NCBI RefSeq assembly: GCF_009864005.1
Contig: NZ_WEZQ01000019.1
Span: 172,351 to 236,350 of the forward strand
Direction of reading: 5' to 3'
Source of the DNA: Furfurilactobacillus milii
GTDB lineage: Bacteria > Bacillota > Bacilli > Lactobacillales > Lactobacillaceae
Length of the DNA: 64,000 nt
Shown: positions 11,163 through 20,396 of the stretch, piece by piece
Numbering within the stretch: position 1 is the stretch's first letter
Layout of the letters: each line of letters begins with the position of its first letter
The notes under the pieces: generated by a model
The model's database searches: none
Told to the model about the DNA's origin: nothing
The model's input: only the letters and a program-made list of their open reading frames with translations
Translations under genes and position numbers: made by a program

Positions 11163-11627
11163 TTGGTAAGCTCTTTAACAACGACTTTAGTCGGTGCGGC
11201 TGCTCAAGGAAGTAACTTATGGAGTTCAGTACTTCTAATTGTTTTGTTTGTCGCAATCTTTTACTTTTTCATCATGCGTCCTAATCGTAAGCAACAGGAT
11301 CAACGTAAGGAAATGATGAGTGGTCTTCACGTGGGTGATCGCGTGGTTACCATCGGCGGTATGCACGGTGTGATTGATTCACTCGACAGTGCTAACAAGA
11401 CGGTTACAATTGATGCAGACGGAATTTACCTTGTGTTTGACCTGCAGGCCATTCATCACGTAGAAACGCCTAAATCAACAAGCACCGCTAAAGTTACTGA
11501 CCAGGCTACAAGTAGTGTAACTGCTTCAACAAGTGAAGCCACGAGTGCAACTAGTGAAGCTACTAGTAGCGTTGCACAAAGCGCTGACAGTGTTGCCAGC
11601 GAAGCTACTGAAAAAGATAGTGAATAA
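11163..11627 (+). CDS. yajC: Preprotein translocase accessory subunit YajC
   Basis: About 154 residues from the TTG at 11163, which GAGGTGG precedes at a better distance than it does the ATG at 11145. An N-terminal transmembrane helix (about 20-40) is followed by the family hallmark FFIMRPNRKQQ and a conserved small domain ending around VFDLQAIHHV. YajC joins SecDF at the translocon. The last 50 or so residues are a Ser/Ala/Thr/Glu-rich tail with repeated SEAT units, which the core family lacks. It is downstream of ruvB and ends at a clear terminator. Confidence 0.92.
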   Translation: MVSSLTTTLVGAAAQGSNLWSSVLLIVLFVAIFYFFIMRPNRKQQDQRKEMMSGLHVGDRVVTIGGMHGVIDSLDSANKTVTIDADGIYLVFDLQAIHHVETPKSTSTAKVTDQATSSVTASTSEATSATSEATSSVAQSADSVASEATEKDSE

Positions 11628-11655
11628 TTGTTTTGCATAAACTGCAGAATAAGAC

Positions 11656-11690
11656 AGGTCACACGGGGTTACCGTGTTGACCTTTTTTAT
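11656..11690 (+). terminator. Intrinsic terminator after yajC
   Basis: The stem AGGTCA.ACGG / CCGT.TTGACCT closes on a GGTTA loop and is followed by six T residues. It ends the ruvB-yajC transcript about 30 nt after the yajC stop. Confidence 0.85.
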
Positions 11691-11777
11691 TCTGGTAAAA
11701 CGAACGTACGTTTGCTAAAATGGACATACAGTTAATTCAAGTTGAAATCAGTCTGGGTGAAAAGGGGGGCGAAATCG

Positions 11778-12917
11778 GTGGCCAATACGTTGTTAAAAAT
11801 CCCACTCACAGTTAATGCGGAAAGGAAAATTATCCATGTGGATATGGATGCTTTTTACGCGTCAATTGAAGAACGTGATCATCCTGAATTTCGTCATCAA
11901 GCGCTGATTGTCGCGCGCAATCCACGAGAAACGGGCGGTCATGGTGTTGTGACAACGGCCAATTACGTTGCTCGAAAACTGGGTGTACATTCAGCAATGA
12001 GCGCGCAGGAAGCGCAGAAACTGGCACCCAAGGCAATCTTTAAAACACCAGATTTCACGAAGTATCGTGCTGTTTCAGCAACGATTCACCAAATTTTTCA
12101 CGAATATACAGATCATATTGAACCGATTGCATTCGACGAGGCTTATTTGGATGTTACTAATAACAAGCAAGAAATTGATTCTGCAGTGACTCTAGCCCAT
12201 CAGCTACAGGCCGAAATTTGGGAAAAGGTTCATTTAACTTGTTCAACCGGCATTTCCTACAATAAATTTCTTGCCAAATTGGCATCTGATTTTGCTAAAC
12301 CGGTCGGTGTGACAGTCGTCTTACCCGGCGATGCAGAGGCATTTCTTGCACCGCTGCCCATTGAGAAATTTCGTGGTGTTGGCAAGAAAACAGTGCCTAA
12401 GATGCATGATTTGGGAATTTTGACCGGAGCTGATTTGCTGAAATGGTCGGAGGCAGATCTGATGCAAAACTTCGGCAAATTAGGGTACAGTCTCTATCGT
12501 CATGTGCGTGGTAGTGATGACCGCCCAGTCGAATGGCAACGAGCGCGCAAGTCAATTGGTCGCGAAGAAACGTATGATGCACCGTTGGATAACGAAGCAG
12601 ATGTCGAAACCCAATTACAATTGCTTGCTACAGATTTGGTCAGTCATCTAAACAAGCAACAGCGTCATGGGAAAACGATTGTTTTAAAGGTTCGTGACGC
12701 TGATTTTAATACGATAACAAAGCGTCAAACGCAGGCTGAATATTTTGAAAATGACGCCACGGTACTTTATGAAGCGGCTCATGAAATTTTCGATGATACG
12801 GCTGACTTGAGTAAGGGGATTCGGCTGTTAGGCATTACCATGACCAACTTAGATCCGTTAACTTTTGAAAACTTAAGTTTGCCACTATATTCGTTGAATT
12901 CTGATCGGGCATTTTAA
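11778..12917 (+). CDS. dinB: DNA polymerase IV (Y family)
   Basis: About 379 residues from the GTG at 11778, which GGGGGG precedes by 8 nt. The frame is open from 11742 but without a comparable ribosome-binding site. Palm-domain motifs [14 protein letters not shown] and FDEAYLDVT carry the catalytic acidic residues. A helix-hairpin-helix (about [16 protein letters not shown]) and a little-finger domain follow. It performs error-prone translesion synthesis. No LexA-like operator was identified upstream. Confidence 0.93.
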   Translation: MANTLLKIPLTVNAERKIIHVDMDAFYASIEERDHPEFRHQALIVARNPRETGGHGVVTTANYVARKLGVHSAMSAQEAQKLAPKAIFKTPDFTKYRAVSATIHQIFHEYTDHIEPIAFDEAYLDVTNNKQEIDSAVTLAHQLQAEIWEKVHLTCSTGISYNKFLAKLASDFAKPVGVTVVLPGDAEAFLAPLPIEKFRGVGKKTVPKMHDLGILTGADLLKWSEADLMQNFGKLGYSLYRHVRGSDDRPVEWQRARKSIGREETYDAPLDNEADVETQLQLLATDLVSHLNKQQRHGKTIVLKVRDADFNTITKRQTQAEYFENDATVLYEAAHEIFDDTADLSKGIRLLGITMTNLDPLTFENLSLPLYSLNSDRAF

Positions 12918-12933
12918 ATTGATTGAGTCTGCT

Positions 12934-12962
12934 TTGTGTTTAATGGCTTTTTTCGCTATACT
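12934..12962 (+). promoter_or_regulatory. Probable promoter of nrnA
   Basis: TTGTGT (12934-12939), a 17-nt spacer and TATACT (12957-12962) lie 35 nt before the ATG of the DHH phosphoesterase gene. Confidence 0.45.
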
Positions 12963-12996
12963 TGCAGATACGAGATAAGTGGAGGTCCAACAAAAG

Positions 12997-13938
12997 ATGG
13001 ACGTGCAAAAGGCAATTTTTGATGACATTAAACGTAAACAGACAATCATTATTCACCGGCATCAGCGACCAGATCCAGATGCTGTTGGCTCACAGGTTGG
13101 TCTGGCTAAAATTCTGCAACAGGCTTTTCCAGAGAAGAAAATCTTTGCGGTTGGTAAGCAGATTCCGGGATTAGCTTGGTTAGCAGAAATGGATGAAGTA
13201 GAGGATGCTCAGTTCGATTCTGCGCTCATTTTAGTGTTGGATACCGCAAACGAACCTCGAGTGGATGATCAGCGATGGCGCCGCGGTCAGGAAGTTATCA
13301 AAATAGATCACCATCCTGATGATGATCCGTTTGGCGATTTGAGCTGGGTGGAAGAGGATGCATCGAGTACGTCTGAAATGATTGTCGATTTTGCCAATCG
13401 TTTTGACCTGAAGGTTTCTAAGGAGGCAGCGAGGGTCCTTTACGCGGGGATTGTGGGCGATACTGGTCGATTCTTGTACTCGGATACGCGGCCTCATACC
13501 ATGACCGTAACGGCACAGTTGATGGAGACTGGTATTGATGCAGTTGCTGTTAATCAGATGGAAGATGAAATGTCCTTGCCAGTGGCTCGGTTGACCGCGT
13601 ATTTGTATGAGCACCTTACGATTTCTGCATCTGGTGCAGCGCATGTTATTCTGAGCGCAGACACGATTAAATCGTTTAATTTAGGTGATGCTGGAACTGC
13701 TAGTCTTGTTCCCATGGCTGGCAAGATTGACAGTGTCAAGACATGGGCCATTTTTGAAGAACAAGATGATCACAGTTATCGGGTCCGTTTACGATCCAAG
13801 GGGCCTGTTATTAGTGGCTTGGCTCGTGAACACAATGGCGGTGGTCATCCGCTGGCAAGTGGTGCCAAAGCTAAGGATCTTGATGAGGTTAAACTGATGA
13901 TTGCTAAGCTTGAAACACTGACAGCCCAAGATAAGTAA
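12997..13938 (+). CDS. nrnA: DHH-family oligoribonuclease / pAp phosphatase NrnA
   Basis: 313 residues from the ATG at 12997, preceded by GGAGG (12981-12985); the GTG at 12979 overlaps that site and is unlikely. It has the DHH-domain signatures HRHQRPDPDAVGSQ and IDHHPDDD and the DHHA1 signature GGGHPLASGAK. NrnA degrades nano-RNAs and 3'-phosphoadenosine 5'-phosphate. It is followed at 44 bases by the DEAD-box helicase gene, an order common in lactobacilli. Confidence 0.92.
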   Translation: MDVQKAIFDDIKRKQTIIIHRHQRPDPDAVGSQVGLAKILQQAFPEKKIFAVGKQIPGLAWLAEMDEVEDAQFDSALILVLDTANEPRVDDQRWRRGQEVIKIDHHPDDDPFGDLSWVEEDASSTSEMIVDFANRFDLKVSKEAARVLYAGIVGDTGRFLYSDTRPHTMTVTAQLMETGIDAVAVNQMEDEMSLPVARLTAYLYEHLTISASGAAHVILSADTIKSFNLGDAGTASLVPMAGKIDSVKTWAIFEEQDDHSYRVRLRSKGPVISGLAREHNGGGHPLASGAKAKDLDEVKLMIAKLETLTAQDK

Positions 13939-13982
13939 ACGCTAATGTGAGTCGTGATGATTCACGCGTTAAAGGAGAAACA

Positions 13983-15359
13983 ATGACGGAAACATTTAAG
14001 GATTTACAGTTGCGACCGGAGTTATTGGAAGCACTGCAGGAAATTAATTTTGTTAAGCCAACGCCAGTACAGGCTAAGCTTATTCCTGTGATTTTAGGCG
14101 GTCGATCTGTAGTTGGCCAGTCACAAACAGGAAGCGGGAAGACTCACGCATTCTTGCTGCCAATTTTTGATCAATTAAAGATAGACGTTGATGAAGTACA
14201 GGCGATTATTGCGACGCCATCACGTGAACTGGCTAGCCAGATTTATGAGGACGCAAAGCAATTGGCTGGTCATTTCAAGGATCAGATTAGAATTGCCAAT
14301 TATGTTGGTGGTACTGATCGTTCACGTCAAGAACGCCAATTAGATAAACATCAGCCACAAGTGGTTATTGGAACGCCAGGTCGTTTACGCGATTTCATGG
14401 AAGAACACGAACTAGATTTGCATACGGCTCATCAATTTGTAATTGATGAAGCAGATATGACGTTAGACATGGGCTTTTTAAAGGACGTAGATAAAATAGC
14501 TGGTGCGTTGCCAAAGAATCTTCAAATGATGGTTTTTTCTGCGACAATTCCACAGAAATTGCAGCCATTTTTGAAAAAGTATTTGACGAACCCTGTGGTA
14601 GAAGAAATTCCTGTAACTTCAATTATCAGCCCAACAATTGATAACTGGTTGATTTCGACTAAGGGTAAACAAAAAGATGAATTAATCTACGAATTACTGA
14701 CGATGGGGGAACCGTACTTAGTGTTGGTATTTTGTAATACAAAACAACGAACTGCTGAACTTACTGCTTACCTTAAGGGTCGTGGGTTAAAGGTTGCCAT
14801 GATTTCCGGTGACGTACAGGCGCGTGAGCGTAAACGGGTTATGAAGCAAGTTCAAAACTTAGATTACCAATATGTTGTTGCAACTGATTTAGCGGCCCGT
14901 GGAATTGACATTAAAGGGGTATCACACGTTATTAACGATGATATTCCGCATGATCTTGATTTCTTTATTCACCGAGTGGGTCGGACAGGTCGAAACGGAA
15001 TGCCCGGCATTGCAATTACGCTGTACAAACCTGGTGAAGAAAACGAAATTGCTGAGATTGAAAAACTTGGTGTTAAGTTTGCCCCGAAGGATGTTCGTCA
15101 TGGTGAAGTCGTTGATTCATACGACCGGAACCGTCGTTTCCAGCGAACGGCTACTCATGAAAAACTTGATCCGACCTTAGTGGGGATGGTCAAGAAAAAG
15201 AAAAAGAAGATTAAGCCTGGTTATAAGCATCAGATTAAGACGGCCATTAAGCGGAAAGCTCAGGCGGACAAGCGGATTGAAATGCGTGAATCGGCTCGTA
15301 GCCAGCGACGTCAAAATCGGCGTCAAGGTGAATCCCAACGATCAAATAGAAGTCACTAG
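13983..15359 (+). CDS. DEAD-box RNA helicase (CshB-like)
   Basis: 458 residues from the ATG at 13983, preceded by AAAGGAG. Visible motifs: Q-motif PTPVQAKLIP, Walker A SQTGSGKT, PSRELA, TPGR, DEAD in VIDEADMTLDMGF, SAT, and the HRVGRTGR motif. The C-terminal 60 or so residues are very rich in K, R and Q and probably bind RNA. Architecture and position between nrnA and alaS suggest the CshB group, which acts in cold adaptation and RNA remodelling. The exact subgroup is inferred. Confidence 0.92.
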   Translation: MTETFKDLQLRPELLEALQEINFVKPTPVQAKLIPVILGGRSVVGQSQTGSGKTHAFLLPIFDQLKIDVDEVQAIIATPSRELASQIYEDAKQLAGHFKDQIRIANYVGGTDRSRQERQLDKHQPQVVIGTPGRLRDFMEEHELDLHTAHQFVIDEADMTLDMGFLKDVDKIAGALPKNLQMMVFSATIPQKLQPFLKKYLTNPVVEEIPVTSIISPTIDNWLISTKGKQKDELIYELLTMGEPYLVLVFCNTKQRTAELTAYLKGRGLKVAMISGDVQARERKRVMKQVQNLDYQYVVATDLAARGIDIKGVSHVINDDIPHDLDFFIHRVGRTGRNGMPGIAITLYKPGEENEIAEIEKLGVKFAPKDVRHGEVVDSYDRNRRFQRTATHEKLDPTLVGMVKKKKKKIKPGYKHQIKTAIKRKAQADKRIEMRESARSQRRQNRRQGESQRSNRSH

Positions 15360-15405
15360 TTCTGAAAGCAACTGAGGTGTAGCCTGTTAATTTTCTGAAA
15401 ACAAA

Positions 15406-15433
15406 TTGACATGCTAAGCGTGAATGCTATACT
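15406..15433 (+). promoter_or_regulatory. Promoter of the alaS T-box leader
   Basis: TTGACA (15406-15411), a 16-nt spacer and TATACT (15428-15433) form a near-consensus promoter. Transcription would start at about 15440, giving a leader of roughly 250 nt. Confidence 0.7.
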
Positions 15434-15439
15434 AAAAAA

Positions 15440-15668
15440 CAGTCAAGGATATGCAGCATGAACTTACTTTTAAGCGACGCTCTGGCCGGTGAAAAGGGCG
15501 AGGTAAGCGTGACTGTGCTCCCTTGAATAAAATTTGATAAACACTTGTTTTAAAACAAACACGCGACTCAGCGTTATGAGTGAGTGGTTAACGACAACAT
15601 CGTTGCAAGCAAAGTGGTACCGCGGCCCTTGGCCGTCTTTGCAAGCGGCAGTGTTGTTTTTTGTTTCT
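15440..15668 (+). promoter_or_regulatory. T-box riboswitch controlling alaS
   Basis: The hallmark T-box sequence AAGTGGTACCGCGG is at 15612-15625 and is followed by a GGCC-rich hairpin and a T-run (about 15656-15664) belonging to the competing terminator. The 333-base gap between the helicase and alaS is otherwise a structured leader. T-boxes read uncharged tRNA and allow read-through when it is scarce; alanine specificity is inferred from the downstream alaS. A possible specifier codon is GCT at 15517-15519, but I could not draw stem I with confidence. Confidence 0.88.
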
Positions 15669-15692
15669 GTCACAGGTGATGAAAGGAAAGTC

Positions 15693-18338
15693 ATGAAAGA
15701 ATTAACAAGTAGCCAAGTTCGGCAAATGTACCTTGATTTTTTTGAACAGCACGGTCATAAAATTATGCCTAGTGCTTCACTAGTTCCTGTGGATGATCCA
15801 ACTTTGTTATGGATCAACTCTGGTGTTGCAACGATGAAGAAATATTTTGATGGATCCGTTGTGCCTGATAATCCACGGATGACGAGTTCACAAAAGAGTA
15901 TTCGGACTAATGATATTGAAAACGTTGGTCGGACGGCGCGTCATCACACGTTGTTTGAGATGCTGGGAAACTTTTCCGTGGGCGACTACTTCAAACATGA
16001 CGCTGTTCACTGGGCTTGGGAACTATTAACCGGCGAACAATGGTTTGATTTCGATCCAGAAAAACTGTACATCACAGTTTACCCAAAGGATACTGACGCT
16101 AAGGCAGAGTGGCTAGATGCCGGTGTTAAAGAAGACCATATTGTGGAGGCAGAGGATAATTTCTGGGATATTGGTCAAGGTCCTTCAGGTCCTGACTCAG
16201 AAATCTTCTATGATCGTGGTCAAGAAATGAACAATGTTGCTGAGGATGATCCAGAAAATTATCCCGGTGGTGAAAATGAACGTTACCTAGAGATTTGGAA
16301 CATTGTGTTCTCACAGTTTAACCACACGCCGGAAGGTACTTACGAACCATTGCCGCATAAAAACATTGATACGGGGATGGGATTGGAACGGGTTGTTTCT
16401 GTGTTCCAACATGCCCGGACCAACTTTGAAACGGATTTGTTTTTACCAATCATTCGGGCGACAGAACAGCTCTCTGATGGTAAAAAGTATGAGGCTAACA
16501 AGACTGATGACGTTTCCTTCAAAATTATTGCTGACCACGCTCGGGCAGTTACGTTTGCTATCGGTGACGGTGCATTGCCATCAAATGAAGGCCGTGGCTA
16601 TGTCATTCGTCGATTGATTCGCCGGGCCATCTTGAATGGTAAAAAGTTAGGTATTAACGAAGCCTTTCTATACAAGCTTGTGCCAGTTGTTGGCGAAATT
16701 ATGAAGAGTCATTACCCAGCCGTTCTGGAACAAGCTGATTATATTGCCGGCGTTATTCATTCTGAGGAAGATCGGTTCAATGTGACCTTGGACACTGGTT
16801 TATCGTTGTTGAATGATACGATTGCTGCAACAAAGGCTGCTGGAAAAACGCAGTTAGACGGGGCAGAAGCCTTTAAGTTATTTGATACTTACGGTTTCCC
16901 CGTTGAATTGACCACCGAATATGCAGGTGACGAAGGCTTAGGCGTTGACCAAGAAGGCTTTAAGAGCGAAATGGAAAAGCAGCGTGCCCGGGCCCGTAAT
17001 GCGCGTTCATCAGCTAAATCAATGGGTGTTCAGCGTGCCTTGTTAACGGATATTAAGTCAGTTAGCAAGTACGTGGGCTATAACCAATTAACGGTTGAAA
17101 ATGCTAAGTTGCTGGATATCATTGTTGATGAAAAATTAGTCGATCAGGCCGATGAGAATGCTGACAGTGCCGAAGTTATTTTTGATATGACACCGTTCTA
17201 TGCAGAAATGGGTGGTCAGGTTGCCGATACTGGCAGTATCGTTGATGAAAATGGACACCAAGTAGCTAAAGTTACGGATGTTCAACATGCACCAAACGGT
17301 CAGAACTTGCATACAGTGAAGGTGACTGGCAAGCTGGTTAAAGGCGCAACTTATACGTTAACGGTAGATGCTGCACGACACAGCAAGATCGAAAAAAATC
17401 ATACAGCTACCCACTTGTTAGACCAGTCACTGCGTAACGTACTGGGAACGCATACTGCTCAGGCAGGTTCATTAGTTGAACCGCATTACTTGAGGTTTGA
17501 TTTTACACACTTTGGTCAAGTTACCAGTGAAGATTTGCATAAGGTTGAACAGATGGTTAATGATCAAATCTTTGCTGAAATCCCTGTAAAAACTGTGGAA
17601 ACTGACATTGAGACGGCTAAGAAGATGGGCGCCATTGCCATGTTCTCTGAAAAATATGGTAAACGGGTGCGGGTTGTTTCTGTTGGCGACTTCAACACAG
17701 AATTCTGTGGTGGCGACCATGTTTCAAATACAAACGAGCTGGGGTTATTCAAGATTGTGTCAGAAACTGGTGTTGGTGCCGGTGTCCGCCGGATCGAGGC
17801 CGTCACAGCTGGAGATGCATTTAAGTTCTTAAACGATGAGGAAAACTTGTTGAGCCAAACTGCTGCATTGGTTAAGGCGCCACAACTAAAGGAAGTGCCA
17901 CATCGTGTTGAAGCACTTCAAGGTGAAGTCAAACAGCTTGAAAGCGATCAGCGCGCATTGCAAGCTAAGATGGCTGCCCAACAAGCGGCTAGTGCATTTG
18001 ACAATATTGAAACTGTCAACGGAACAACCCTAATTGCTCAGCAGGTTAACGTTGCTGGCATGGGTCAATTACGGCAACTAGCCGATGATTGGAAACAAAA
18101 GTTACCTTCAGATGTGCTTGTATTGGCAACTGCCAATGAAGGTAAGGCCAGCTTGTTAGTGGCAATGGCACCGGATCAGGTTAAGGCCGGCCGCAAAGCG
18201 GGTGATCTTATCAAGGCGATCGCGCCAGCTATTAATGGTGGTGGCGGTGGCCGTCCTGACATGGCTCAGGCCGGTGGCAAGAACCCAGATGGTATTAGCG
18301 AAGCTTTGACTCAGGCCAAGACTTGGCTGGAAAAATAA
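15693..18338 (+). CDS. alaS: Alanyl-tRNA synthetase
   Basis: 881 residues from the ATG at 15693, which GAAAGGAAAG precedes; the open frame upstream is T-box leader and is not coding. It has the class II aminoacylation core at the N-terminus (GVATMKKYFDG, RTARHHTLFEMLGNFSVGDY). The editing domain holds HTATH (570-574) and CGGDH (672-676), and the C-terminal DHHA1-like domain ends in a Gly-rich GGGGGRPDMAQAGG. It charges tRNA-Ala. It is regulated by the T-box leader and followed by its own terminator. Confidence 0.97.
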   Translation: MKELTSSQVRQMYLDFFEQHGHKIMPSASLVPVDDPTLLWINSGVATMKKYFDGSVVPDNPRMTSSQKSIRTNDIENVGRTARHHTLFEMLGNFSVGDYFKHDAVHWAWELLTGEQWFDFDPEKLYITVYPKDTDAKAEWLDAGVKEDHIVEAEDNFWDIGQGPSGPDSEIFYDRGQEMNNVAEDDPENYPGGENERYLEIWNIVFSQFNHTPEGTYEPLPHKNIDTGMGLERVVSVFQHARTNFETDLFLPIIRATEQLSDGKKYEANKTDDVSFKIIADHARAVTFAIGDGALPSNEGRGYVIRRLIRRAILNGKKLGINEAFLYKLVPVVGEIMKSHYPAVLEQADYIAGVIHSEEDRFNVTLDTGLSLLNDTIAATKAAGKTQLDGAEAFKLFDTYGFPVELTTEYAGDEGLGVDQEGFKSEMEKQRARARNARSSAKSMGVQRALLTDIKSVSKYVGYNQLTVENAKLLDIIVDEKLVDQADENADSAEVIFDMTPFYAEMGGQVADTGSIVDENGHQVAKVTDVQHAPNGQNLHTVKVTGKLVKGATYTLTVDAARHSKIEKNHTATHLLDQSLRNVLGTHTAQAGSLVEPHYLRFDFTHFGQVTSEDLHKVEQMVNDQIFAEIPVKTVETDIETAKKMGAIAMFSEKYGKRVRVVSVGDFNTEFCGGDHVSNTNELGLFKIVSETGVGAGVRRIEAVTAGDAFKFLNDEENLLSQTAALVKAPQLKEVPHRVEALQGEVKQLESDQRALQAKMAAQQAASAFDNIETVNGTTLIAQQVNVAGMGQLRQLADDWKQKLPSDVLVLATANEGKASLLVAMAPDQVKAGRKAGDLIKAIAPAINGGGGGRPDMAQAGGKNPDGISEALTQAKTWLEK

Positions 18339-18419
18339 TAAATTAAAGCACTGGCTCACTAAAAGTTACTTGTGTAATTAAACGTAACTAATGGTGTTAT
18401 TGATCATATGTGTTTATTG

Positions 18420-18466
18420 AAAACGGAAATTAACGGTGAAAACATCGTTAGTTTCTGTTTTTGTTT
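18420..18466 (+). terminator. Intrinsic terminator after alaS
   Basis: A 15-bp stem with G-T wobbles (AAACGGAAATTAACG, 18421-18435, with CGTTAGTTTCTGTTT, 18446-18460) closes a 10-nt loop and ends in T-rich sequence. It lies in the 302-base gap between alaS and ireB. Confidence 0.75.
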
Positions 18467-18583
18467 CAGTTTGGGGCTGTTTATTTGACAATACGGTTAC
18501 AATGGGCTGGATAATTGTTATTTGGCTAATGTTTCAGTAGAATAGTTATTAATCGGAGTGTGTAGATTTTAAGGCTCACGGTA

Positions 18584-18634
18584 ATGGTCTGTAACTGCAC
18601 GCGGAAGTCCGTTGGGTTGATTGACCATGGAGGG
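18584..18634 (+). promoter_or_regulatory. Hairpin abutting the ireB ribosome-binding site
   Basis: ATGGTC (18584-18589) pairs with GACCAT (18623-18628), with a nested CGGA-AG-TCCG inside. The Shine-Dalgarno sequence GGAGGG starts at the very next base (18629). The rest of the gap, 18467-18583, holds a poor promoter candidate (TTGACA at 18485, GATAAT at 18510, spacer 19) and nothing else that I recognise. The function is speculative. Confidence 0.35.
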
Positions 18635-18640
18635 ATACAG

Positions 18641-18907
18641 ATGAGTACGACAGATAAAACCATGTTCTTTGATTTTAATAATCAGCAACAAAAAGACGTG
18701 CATGATACGTTAACAACGGTGTATGCTGCACTTGAAGAAAAGGGCTATAACCCGATCAATCAAATTGTCGGGTACTTGTTATCGGGGGATCCAGCATACA
18801 TTCCACGTTTGAATGATGCTCGCAATTTGATTCGGAAGCATGAGCGCGACGAAATTATTGAAGAACTAGTACGTTCATATTTAAAGGCGGACAACAGTAA
18901 TAAATGA
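18641..18907 (+). CDS. ireB: IreB family regulatory protein (UPF0297, YrzL)
   Basis: 88 residues from the ATG at 18641, preceded by GGAGGG. The family signature is clear (a [20 protein letters not shown] stretch, then GDPAYIPR). The N-terminal threonines (T3, T4, T7) match the region phosphorylated by the PASTA kinase IreK on enterococcal IreB, where the protein negatively regulates cephalosporin resistance. It is the first gene of the conserved ireB-ruvX-yrzB trio after alaS, and overlaps ruvX by 4 bases. Confidence 0.93.
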   Translation: MSTTDKTMFFDFNNQQQKDVHDTLTTVYAALEEKGYNPINQIVGYLLSGDPAYIPRLNDARNLIRKHERDEIIEELVRSYLKADNSNK

Positions 18908-19338
18908 AATTAATGGGATTAGATGTTGGTTCACGCACCGTGGGTGTTGCAGTCAGTGACGCTTTTGGTTGGACCGCGCAAGGTGTTGAAATTGTCCGCA
19001 TCAATGAAGATGAGGGTGAATTCGGTTTAGATCGAATTGAAGCGTTGGTCAAGGCTCATGGGACACAGGGCTTTGTGCTGGGATTACCGAAAAATATGAA
19101 CAACACGCTTGGACCACGCGTGGCGGCGTCGCAACATTATGGTGAGTTACTCACTGAGCGCTTTCACCAACCGGTTGACTTTGTCGATGAACGGTTGACA
19201 ACGGTTGAGGCAGAACGAATGCTCGTTGAACAAGCAGACACCTCACGTAAAAAGCGTAAACAAGTAATCGATAAGTTAGCTGCTGCTCTAATTTTGCAGA
19301 ATTATTTAGACGGTCATGGTAAACTGACACAGGCATGA
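18904..19338 (+). CDS. ruvX: Holliday junction resolvase-like / pre-16S rRNA nuclease YqgF
   Basis: 144 residues with an RNase H-like fold. It begins with the family motif [16 protein letters not shown], which carries the first catalytic Asp, followed by GLPKNMN and VDERLTT, which carries later acidic residues. YqgF proteins process the 5' end of 16S rRNA and were first proposed as junction resolvases. The ATG overlaps the ireB stop (ATGA), indicating translational coupling. Confidence 0.94.
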   Translation: MKLMGLDVGSRTVGVAVSDAFGWTAQGVEIVRINEDEGEFGLDRIEALVKAHGTQGFVLGLPKNMNNTLGPRVAASQHYGELLTERFHQPVDFVDERLTTVEAERMLVEQADTSRKKRKQVIDKLAAALILQNYLDGHGKLTQA

Positions 19339-19420
19339 TTGTCGGATGTCTAAGGTGACAATCAGTCGTTTAATTTTGTAGAAATTCTTCATAATCGTAA
19401 TAAAGAAAGTGGGAACCAAA

Positions 19421-19738
19421 ATGGCAGAAACAAAACACAGTGGTGCGGAAGACAACGACGAACAACAAATTACACTAGTTGACGATAATGGCAATGAGAC
19501 ACTTTATAATGTTTTATTTACGTTTAAGTCAGACGATTATGGCAAATCATACATTTTACTTTATCCAGCCAGCGCGGCAGATGATGAAGAGGTGGACATT
19601 CAGGCATATGCATTTGATCCTGAGGAAGATGGTTCGACAGAAGGCGAGCTATCACCGATTGAGAATGACGACGAATGGGACATGGTTGAGGAAATGCTAA
19701 ATACTTTCCTCGATGATGACTCAAACATGTCGAATTAA
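19421..19738 (+). CDS. yrzB: DUF1292 family protein YrzB
   Basis: 105 residues from the ATG at 19421; an upstream in-frame GTG at 19409 is less likely. Very acidic, with [17 protein letters not shown] followed by a YILLYPAS core, as in the DUF1292 family. The function is unknown, but the order ireB-ruvX-yrzB is conserved in Firmicutes. The ribosome-binding site (AGAAAGTGGG) is weak, so expression may depend on coupling with ruvX, 82 bases upstream. Confidence 0.9.
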   Translation: MAETKHSGAEDNDEQQITLVDDNGNETLYNVLFTFKSDDYGKSYILLYPASAADDEEVDIQAYAFDPEEDGSTEGELSPIENDDEWDMVEEMLNTFLDDDSNMSN

Positions 19739-19847
19739 CTTGTATACTGACTTGTGTTTAATGACGGCGCTGTATTCCTATTCATGAGGAGTGCAGCGCT
19801 GCTTGCGTTAACTGACTTAAATTTAGAAATAGGTGGAGCGTAACAGT

Positions 19848-20375
19848 ATGGTGTTATCGTTAATTGTTATATTATTACCGCTTATCGCGTTGGGTAGAGG
19901 GTATCGGCGTGGTTTTGTCGTTGAAGTTGCCACGACAGTTGGCTATGTGTTTGTCATTATCATTGTCAAACTATTAATGCCAACAGTGGCAGGGTGGCTG
20001 GCCCATTTGTTGCCGATGAATCATCAACCAACCGCTAATGATCAGCTATTAAACAGTCAGGTGAATCACTTTTGGTCCGCCGGTTTGGCCTTTTGGTTGT
20101 TGATGATTGTTGGCTTGCTTCTTCTTCGCTGGTTAACGCGATCGTTAAAATTATTTACCAATATTCCGGTGATTCACGGTATCAACGCCCTGAGTGGTGC
20201 GTTGATTGCCGGGTTACTGATGTATGTATTAATCTTTTTTGGTCTCGCAATTGCTTCTGTCTGGCCGGCAGCATGGATACATGATCAATTATTACATTCA
20301 CCAGTAAGCCACTGGATTTTGCACCAAACACCACTGTTGTCAGAAAAAATCTTTCAATGGTGGCTGACTCGGTAG
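19848..20375 (+). CDS. CvpA family membrane protein
   Basis: 175 residues from the ATG at 19848, preceded by GGTGGAG; the GTG at 19833 lies inside that site. Four hydrophobic segments (about 2-20, 24-45, 70-95 and 110-140) and an early GRGYRRGFVVEVATTVG stretch match the CvpA/colicin V production family. Its position just upstream of mutS2 matches the cvpA-like gene (YshB) before mutS2 in bacilli. Its molecular role is not established. Confidence 0.82.
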   Translation: MVLSLIVILLPLIALGRGYRRGFVVEVATTVGYVFVIIIVKLLMPTVAGWLAHLLPMNHQPTANDQLLNSQVNHFWSAGLAFWLLMIVGLLLLRWLTRSLKLFTNIPVIHGINALSGALIAGLLMYVLIFFGLAIASVWPAAWIHDQLLHSPVSHWILHQTPLLSEKIFQWWLTR

Positions 20376-20396
20376 AAAAGGACTGAATATAAATTG

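Noticed and set aside
15534..15692. N-terminal extension of alaS by 53 codons
   Set aside because: This stretch is the T-box leader; its in-frame openness is accidental, and AlaS proteins start at the MKELTSSQ region.
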